From assembly GCA_007118765.1 (NCBI GenBank), contig SKQZ01000111.1:1-28860 (forward strand): a DNA stretch of 28,860 bases. The letters are read 5' to 3'. Under the pieces are notes generated by a model. It was given only the letters and a program-made list of their open reading frames with translations. It made no database searches and was not told where the DNA came from. The position numbers were made by a program, and so were the translations under genes. This document shows positions 24,409 to 28,860 of the stretch, piece after piece. The stretch's first letter is position 1; every line of letters starts with the position of its first letter. This DNA is from Candidatus Hydrogenedentota bacterium. GTDB taxonomy: Bacteria > Hydrogenedentota > Hydrogenedentia > Hydrogenedentales > CAITNO01.

Positions 24409-25845
24409 TTAATCGCCCACATCCAGACACACCATGCGCGTGAGGTCGCGCGCGAGCAGTCGGTTGCCTGCCAGCGCCAGCGGGCCCCAGGATTCGTGGC
24501 CTTGGAGCACCTGTGCCTTGTCAAGCAGCTCGTAACGTTCGGACGAGGCGCGCAACAGATACAACATGCCCTCGTCATCCAGCACGTAAAACTTATCATC
24601 CGCCAACAACCACGGGCCGAGACCAAAGCGGTTGTCCTGGCCGCTCGACCACACACGCTCGCCGTCAAGGCGGTGACACACAAACTGTGCACGCATGGCG
24701 CCGGCGTCCTTCGGCATGATGGCGTAAATGAAGTTGTCATATACGATGGGGGTGTGTTGTTCCGCCGAAATGCCTTCACGCGGCCGATGTCGGGACAATT
24801 CGCGGGCGTCAAAGCCGTCGCCGTCAGCGCGCACCTCAATAAACATGGCGCCCGCGCCGTAGCCCGCCAGCGCAAGGATACGGTCGTCACCCACCGCCAC
24901 GGGCGACGGCGCGACAATTTGCGCGTCCCACGGCGCCTCCCACAATAACGTGCCCACATCGTCCGCTTCTGAGGAAACGCCAACAACGCCGCCCGCCGCC
25001 GCATACACGTACATGTTTTTGCCTGCCAGCGTCATGGGCATGATGGAGGAATGGGACATATTCCATCCCCGTGGGTTGGGTGTTTTCCAAACCACATCGC
25101 CCGTGGCCAGCTCCACGGCCATGAGCAGCGCATCCGGGCCGCCGGGCGCGAGAATCACGTGCTTACCGTCAATTAACGGACATTGCCCGGTATACCAGAG
25201 CGGTTCCGTTGTGCCGTGTTCCCGTTGCAGGTCTATGCCCCATTGCAGCGCCCCCGTTTCCGCGTCCAGACACAACACATGACAGCGCGGCCCCATGGAA
25301 ACCACAAACCCGCCGCCGACGGCGGGCACGGTGCGCGACATGCCGTGGTTGCGGCGGATTTCAACCTCATACGCATGTCGCCATATCTCACGCCCGTCGT
25401 CCAACGAAAAACAGCGCAACGCATCCGCCCGCATCTCTTCGTCGTAGTCCAGTATATACACCCGCCCATTGTAGATGGCAGGCCCGGCATACCCTTCGCC
25501 CAGATCAATGGCCCACAGCGCTTCCGGGCCGTCCGGCCCCCATGCGTCAGCCAGTGGCGGCACATCTGCCGCGATGTTGTCGTAATTTACGCCGCGGAAC
25601 CGCGGCCATGCACCGGGCAGGGTGGACGGCATACCGTCAAAGGTCTGAAAATGGCCGGTAAAATCCACCGGCGTTTCTTCCCTTTGGCGCCGGGCCGGAC
25701 GTCCATCATGGCCGGGCGTCCGAACTTCATATCCGGTCAGGTCATCCGGCGCCAGCAATATCAGGAACGCGGGCACGGCGATGACAATGGAAATAACAAA
25801 GGCAATCCATCCGGCTACTTGCTGTCGTGTGGTGAGAGAAAACAA
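24409..25845 (-). CDS. membrane-anchored PQQ-like beta-propeller protein
   Basis: 478 residues. An N-terminal membrane segment (about 10-31) has no cleavage site, so the protein is probably anchored facing the periplasm. The propeller begins with PGAWPRFRGVNYDN, the WPxFRG opening seen in many Planctomycetes PQQ-like proteins. Repeated strands of the type 'GRVYILDYDEE...LRCFSLDDGREIWRHAY' and 'CHVLCLDAETGALQWGID' follow. The residues needed for PQQ enzyme activity (the tandem-cysteine ring and metal site) are not evident, so it is probably a binding or scaffold propeller. The start is TTG at 25845: GAGG lies 9 nt upstream and the membrane segment follows. The ATG at 25950 would overlap the previous gene by 85 bp. 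The gap to the upstream gene is 20 bp, so they form an operon. Confidence 0.82.
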   Translation of the reverse strand: MFSLTTRQQVAGWIAFVISIVIAVPAFLILLAPDDLTGYEVRTPGHDGRPARRQREETPVDFTGHFQTFDGMPSTLPGAWPRFRGVNYDNIAADVPPLADAWGPDGPEALWAIDLGEGYAGPAIYNGRVYILDYDEEMRADALRCFSLDDGREIWRHAYEVEIRRNHGMSRTVPAVGGGFVVSMGPRCHVLCLDAETGALQWGIDLQREHGTTEPLWYTGQCPLIDGKHVILAPGGPDALLMAVELATGDVVWKTPNPRGWNMSHSSIMPMTLAGKNMYVYAAAGGVVGVSSEADDVGTLLWEAPWDAQIVAPSPVAVGDDRILALAGYGAGAMFIEVRADGDGFDARELSRHRPREGISAEQHTPIVYDNFIYAIMPKDAGAMRAQFVCHRLDGERVWSSGQDNRFGLGPWLLADDKFYVLDDEGMLYLLRASSERYELLDKAQVLQGHESWGPLALAGNRLLARDLTRMVCLDVGD

Positions 25846-25865
25846 CGTATCTTGCCTCGAAGCGG

Positions 25866-27152
25866 TTAGGGGGTTGTAACATCCAGGCACACCATTTCGC
25901 GTTGACTTCGCAACACCAGCCTGCCCCGTGACAGGGCCATGGGCGCCCAATTCTGCCGACCGCTCAACACACTTGCCTCCGCCAGTTCCTTGTACTCTTC
26001 GGGAGACGGCTCAATAAGATACAAGTCGCCGCTGCGTCCGTCCAGGTTGAAGATAAGATCGTCAGCCAACAACAACGGCCCGCGTTCAAAGGTGGGCGAG
26101 GAAAACCAGCGTACCCGGGCATCGCGTGTCTTCCACTTGACCTCACCGTCCAGTGTGAGGCACATCAGGCCGTCTTCGCGTTCATTCGAGTTGCTGTTCA
26201 CATACAAATGATTTTCGAAGAACAACGGTTGTTGTATCTGGCTGCCGCATGCGTCGGTGGTAAACAATTCGGTCACAGTAAAGGCGTCTTCCTCCCGGTG
26301 TACCTGAATCATGGCGCTTCCGGCACGGTAGCCGCCCGTGATAAACAGTCGGTCGTCGGGCAAGGCGGTGGCGTATGGGATGGGGATTTTACTTTCCCAG
26401 CCGTCATACGACCACAACACTGTGCCATCTTCAAGGGACAAGCCAAACACGCTTGGCGTGCCCGCGGTAATCATGACCACCTGATCCACACCGGCCAACG
26501 TGTGGACAACGGGCATGGAATAACTTAACCGCCCCAGACGCGGGCTCTGCCATACCGGCTCGCCCGTATCCTTATGATACGCCACCACGGTTGTGTCTCG
26601 CACTTGCGGCGCCACAATCACGAGGTCATCATACAATACCGGCGCCTGCGGTACGCCCCAGCGGGGCGTGTCTTCATCGAAATCACGCCGGATGTGTCGG
26701 TTCCAACGGGCTAGCCGCGTTTCCAGATCCAGACAATAGAAATCGCCCATAACCCCGACGAAATAAATACGGTCCTCGGTCACTGTCGGCGCTGTGCGCG
26801 AGCCGTCGTAGCTGACGCTGCCGGGAGATTCATAGGGAAAGTTCCATAATTCTTCGCCGGTTTCGAGGTCAAAACAACGCAAATTGTCCATCTCGTCGTC
26901 TATGCGGTCGAGAATATACACCTTCCCATCCCGTATGGAGGGCGATCCGAAGCCTTCGCCCAACGATACACGCCATAACTCGGGTGGCCCGTTCTCCGGC
27001 CATGAACGGGCCAAACCCGTTTCCGGGGAGATGTTGGTGCGGTCCGGGCCGCCCATCTGGGGCCAATCGGCGCCGGCGCCGCCGGCACACAAGAGGGCCG
27101 CCAGCATCACTGCCGGGGCAATGGTTATCAGTCTTTTTCCGAAATAAATCAT
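25866..27152 (-). CDS. exported PQQ-like beta-propeller protein
   Basis: 428 residues. The signal peptide is residues 1-28 (AGGAGA, then DWPQ). The mature protein opens with WPQMGGPDRTN and has the blade pattern 'GKVYILDRIDDEMDNLRCFDLETGEELWNF', repeated about every 45-60 residues. It is a paralogue of its downstream neighbour: the same order of ELWRVSLGEGFGSPSIRDGK against ALWAIDLGEGYAGPAIYNGR is clear. No catalytic signature is seen. AGGAG lies 6 nt before the ATG at 27152; an upstream in-frame extension is rejected. It is the first gene of a two-gene minus-strand operon. Confidence 0.87.
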   Translation of the reverse strand: MIYFGKRLITIAPAVMLAALLCAGGAGADWPQMGGPDRTNISPETGLARSWPENGPPELWRVSLGEGFGSPSIRDGKVYILDRIDDEMDNLRCFDLETGEELWNFPYESPGSVSYDGSRTAPTVTEDRIYFVGVMGDFYCLDLETRLARWNRHIRRDFDEDTPRWGVPQAPVLYDDLVIVAPQVRDTTVVAYHKDTGEPVWQSPRLGRLSYSMPVVHTLAGVDQVVMITAGTPSVFGLSLEDGTVLWSYDGWESKIPIPYATALPDDRLFITGGYRAGSAMIQVHREEDAFTVTELFTTDACGSQIQQPLFFENHLYVNSNSNEREDGLMCLTLDGEVKWKTRDARVRWFSSPTFERGPLLLADDLIFNLDGRSGDLYLIEPSPEEYKELAEASVLSGRQNWAPMALSRGRLVLRSQREMVCLDVTTP

Positions 27153-27232
27153 GCGCTGCTCCTGTTCCATTCGCAGTCGGTGTCGTGCGTGTGGCACTCG
27201 ACCGGCAAAATAAACTATAGTGTGTTGACCCC

Positions 27233-27238
27233 ATTATA
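27233..27238 (-). promoter_or_regulatory. possible -10 box of the minus PQQ-like operon
   Basis: A perfect TATAAT on the minus strand, about 80 nt before the ATG at 27152, in the divergent gap 27153-27332. No good -35 is seen at 16-18 bp. On the plus side, AACGTT is repeated as AACGTTTGTAACGTT at about 27263-27277, which could bind a regulator. Confidence 0.3.
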
Positions 27239-27332
27239 TGTATTTTGGCGTTCTCATTACGAACGTTTGTAACGTTGAAAAGTATACACGTTGGACTGTG
27301 TCATATCAGAAACGGATTCGGGAGCGAATTTT

Positions 27333-28559
27333 ATGAAAACGATTTGTATCGTCGGATTGGTGTTTGTTTTGGCTGCGGGCATTGTAAGCGCCGAAACGCC
27401 GCGGTTCCGGGGGCCGGAGGGCGACGGGAAGTTTGTTGCCACCGGATTGCTGCGCGAATGGCCGGAAGGAGGGCCGTCCATTGCATGGGTTGCGGACGGT
27501 TTGGGCGACGGATATTCGTCGGCAGCCGTATCGGACGGCGTTATTTATGTGAGCGGCATGACGCCGGACCAGATGGGCCATCTTTATGTGTATGATTTGG
27601 AAGGCAACAGAACCAAGCAGATCACCTACGGACCGGAAACGCAGGAGGATTGGGCGCCCGGCCCCCGCGCCACCCCCACCATTGACGGGAATCGCGCATA
27701 TTTGTTGTCCGGCCCCGGCGTTCTCTACGCCATTGATATTGAGGCGGGCAGCGTATTATGGCAAGTGGACATTTTGTCACGGTTTAACGGCGAAAACATT
27801 ACATGGAAATTGGCAGAATCGCTGTTGCTCGACGGTGACAACATCATTTGCACGCCCGGCGGCACAGAGGGCGTGGTGGTGGCATTGGACAAGATGACGG
27901 GCGAGACGGTATGGGCCATGACCGAACTGCACGACAGCGCGTCCTACTGTGCGCCCACCGTGTTTACGCACAACGACCGGCGCATTCTGGTCACCATGAC
28001 GGCCACCAATGTGCTGGGGATGGACGCAGATACCGGGGCATTGCTGTGGCATCACGGTCATACCACCGATTACGATATTCATGCCGTAACACCCCTGTAT
28101 CATGAAGGCGTACTGTACTATACCAGCGGTTACGGCAGCGGCGGCGGCGTGTTGGCGCTCTCCCTTGATGGCGAGGCGGTGATTGAAAAATGGCGCGACA
28201 CCTCGTTGGATTGCCAACATCATGGCGTGGTGCTGGTGGACGGGTACTTGTATGGCACGGCCCATCGCCGTCCCGGAATGGTCTGCCTTGAACTTGAGAC
28301 GGGCAGAGAGATGTGGCAATCACGGGACGTAACGCAGGGAAACACCGTGTATGCCGACGGCATGTTGTATGTGTACGAAGGCCCGCGCCTCGGTCGTGTA
28401 ACACTCATCAAGCCGTCGCCCGAGGGGCTGGACGTGCGTGGCCAACTGATGGTTACCGAAGGCACGGAACGCCATTGGCCGCACCCCACCATCGCGCATG
28501 GCATGCTGTTAATTCGCCGGGGAGATGCCCTCATTGCGTATGACATAAGCGCCGGGTAG
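27333..28559 (+). CDS. exported PQQ-like beta-propeller protein, divergent paralogue
   Basis: 408 residues. The signal peptide is residues 1-20 (GIVSA, then ET). The mature protein opens with PRFRGPEGDG, related to the WPxFRGPxxDG opening of this family. Blade motifs include GHLYVYDLEGN, GVLYAIDIEAGSVLWQVD, NVLGMDADTGALLWHHG and GMVCLELETGREMWQ. It is transcribed away from the two other propeller genes. The start at 27333 has GGGAG about 9 nt upstream, with the signal peptide directly after. No catalytic residues are recognised. Confidence 0.87.
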   Translation: MKTICIVGLVFVLAAGIVSAETPRFRGPEGDGKFVATGLLREWPEGGPSIAWVADGLGDGYSSAAVSDGVIYVSGMTPDQMGHLYVYDLEGNRTKQITYGPETQEDWAPGPRATPTIDGNRAYLLSGPGVLYAIDIEAGSVLWQVDILSRFNGENITWKLAESLLLDGDNIICTPGGTEGVVVALDKMTGETVWAMTELHDSASYCAPTVFTHNDRRILVTMTATNVLGMDADTGALLWHHGHTTDYDIHAVTPLYHEGVLYYTSGYGSGGGVLALSLDGEAVIEKWRDTSLDCQHHGVVLVDGYLYGTAHRRPGMVCLELETGREMWQSRDVTQGNTVYADGMLYVYEGPRLGRVTLIKPSPEGLDVRGQLMVTEGTERHWPHPTIAHGMLLIRRGDALIAYDISAG

Positions 28560-28620
28560 CCTGGCGCACCCTGCTAATGAATCTCTTTGTAACGTGTTTA
28601 ATGCCAATAATATAAAGGCA

Positions 28621-28697
28621 TCGTCATTGCGAACAACGTGAAGCAATCTCATGACCCAGATTGCCGCGTCGGGCTGTCGCCCTCCTCGCAAAGACGA
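28621..28697 (-). repeat. 77-bp dispersed repeat with terminal inverted repeats, copy 3
   Basis: The ends TCGTCATTGCGA (28621-28632) and TCGCAAAGACGA (28686-28697) are inverted with 11 of 12 matches. The core reads CAGATTGCCGCGTCGGGCTG, the reverse complement of copies 1 and 2. The length is exactly that of copy 1. It lies within unit 1 of the tandem duplication. Confidence 0.85.
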
Positions 28698-28793
28698 TTG
28701 TGTTGCTCTAAACAGACCTTCATTAAGTGAATCGCCACCGAGACTGCTAATGAACCTCTTTTTAACGTGTGTAATACCAACGACATAAAGGTA

Positions 28794-28860
28794 TCGTCAT
28801 CGCGAGCGCAGCGAAGCGATCTCATGTCCCAGATTGCCGCGTCGGGCTTGCGCCCTCCGC
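28794..28860 (-). repeat. dispersed repeat, copy 4 (cut by window end)
   Basis: Begins TCGTCATCGCGA (28794-28805) and contains CAGATTGCCGCGTCGGGCTT. The last 10 bp or so lie beyond the window. It differs from copy 3 in the arm next to the left end (GCGCAGCGAAGCGATCTC against ACAACGTGAAGCAATCTC), so the two have diverged since duplication or were inserted separately. Confidence 0.8.

Larger units (their letters stand above)
28571..28860. repeat. 173-bp tandem duplication, second unit cut by window end
   Basis: Unit 1 is 28571-28743 and unit 2 starts at 28744. Both open with CTGCTAATGAA, continue with CTCTTT and AACGTGT, then a CATAAAGG- or TATAAAGG-like stretch, and then the dispersed repeat. 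The spacing of the matching blocks is constant at 173 bp. Unit 2 is incomplete in this window. No gene is seen in 28560-28860. Confidence 0.8.

Noticed and set aside
25846..25950. ATG-initiated longer form of the anchored PQQ-like protein
   Set aside because: It would overlap the upstream propeller gene by 85 bp; the TTG at 25845 has GAGG and leads directly into the membrane segment.
1..28860. CRISPR array, prophage or insertion sequence
   Set aside because: No regularly spaced direct repeats, Cas, transposase, integrase or phage genes are seen; the repeats found are dispersed or a simple duplication.

Overview
The window reads as chromosomal DNA from a Gram-negative, outer-membrane bacterium. 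Evidence for an outer membrane is an LpxA (lipid A synthesis), an Mla-type lipid transporter with a lipoprotein, a MacAB-type transporter and a Tat-exported superoxide dismutase. The three PQQ-like beta-propeller proteins starting with WPxFRG-type motifs, and the MoxR/DUF58/transglutaminase operon, would suit the PVC/Planctomycetes-Hydrogenedentes neighbourhood. That placement is inference from gene content only. No phage, transposase, CRISPR or conjugation gene is visible.

Layout, left to right. 1-903: a gene-poor end with a tRNA-Gly(CCC), its promoter and a 77-bp dispersed repeat. 904-5157 (minus): a moxR-DUF58-transglutaminase operon with overlapping stops and starts. 5285-6250 (minus): an alpha/beta hydrolase whose nucleophile serine is replaced by glycine. 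6428-12056 (plus): ligA overlapping an mlaE(STAS fusion)-mlaF-mlaD-lipoprotein operon. 12135-13514 (plus): a DegT-type aminotransferase whose stop codon overlaps that of a convergent radical SAM gene (13511-14395), followed by an SDR reductase (14426-15529) and lpxA (15652-16443), all minus. 16618-17244 (plus): an M23 peptidase. 17250-18948 (minus): a zinc-ribbon protein and a nucleoside-type MFS transporter, joined by a compact terminator/promoter/leaderless start. 19376-20089 (minus): an exported Mn-type superoxide dismutase. 20494-24216 (plus): a MacA/MacB-like three-gene operon. 24409-28559: three PQQ-like beta-propeller genes, two minus and one divergent. The right end holds a 173-bp tandem duplication carrying two further copies of the dispersed repeat.

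Most genes concern the cell envelope: lipid A, lipid trafficking, export, peptidoglycan hydrolysis and exported propeller proteins. Translational coupling is common: 4210, 3144, 8499, 22209 and 22894 are all starts that overlap the previous stop. The most notable observations are the predicted pseudo-esterase, the 17585-17638 element in which an intrinsic terminator, a sigma70-like promoter and a start codon without a Shine-Dalgarno share about 55 bp, the dispersed repeat with terminal inverted repeats, and the ligA-mla coupling.
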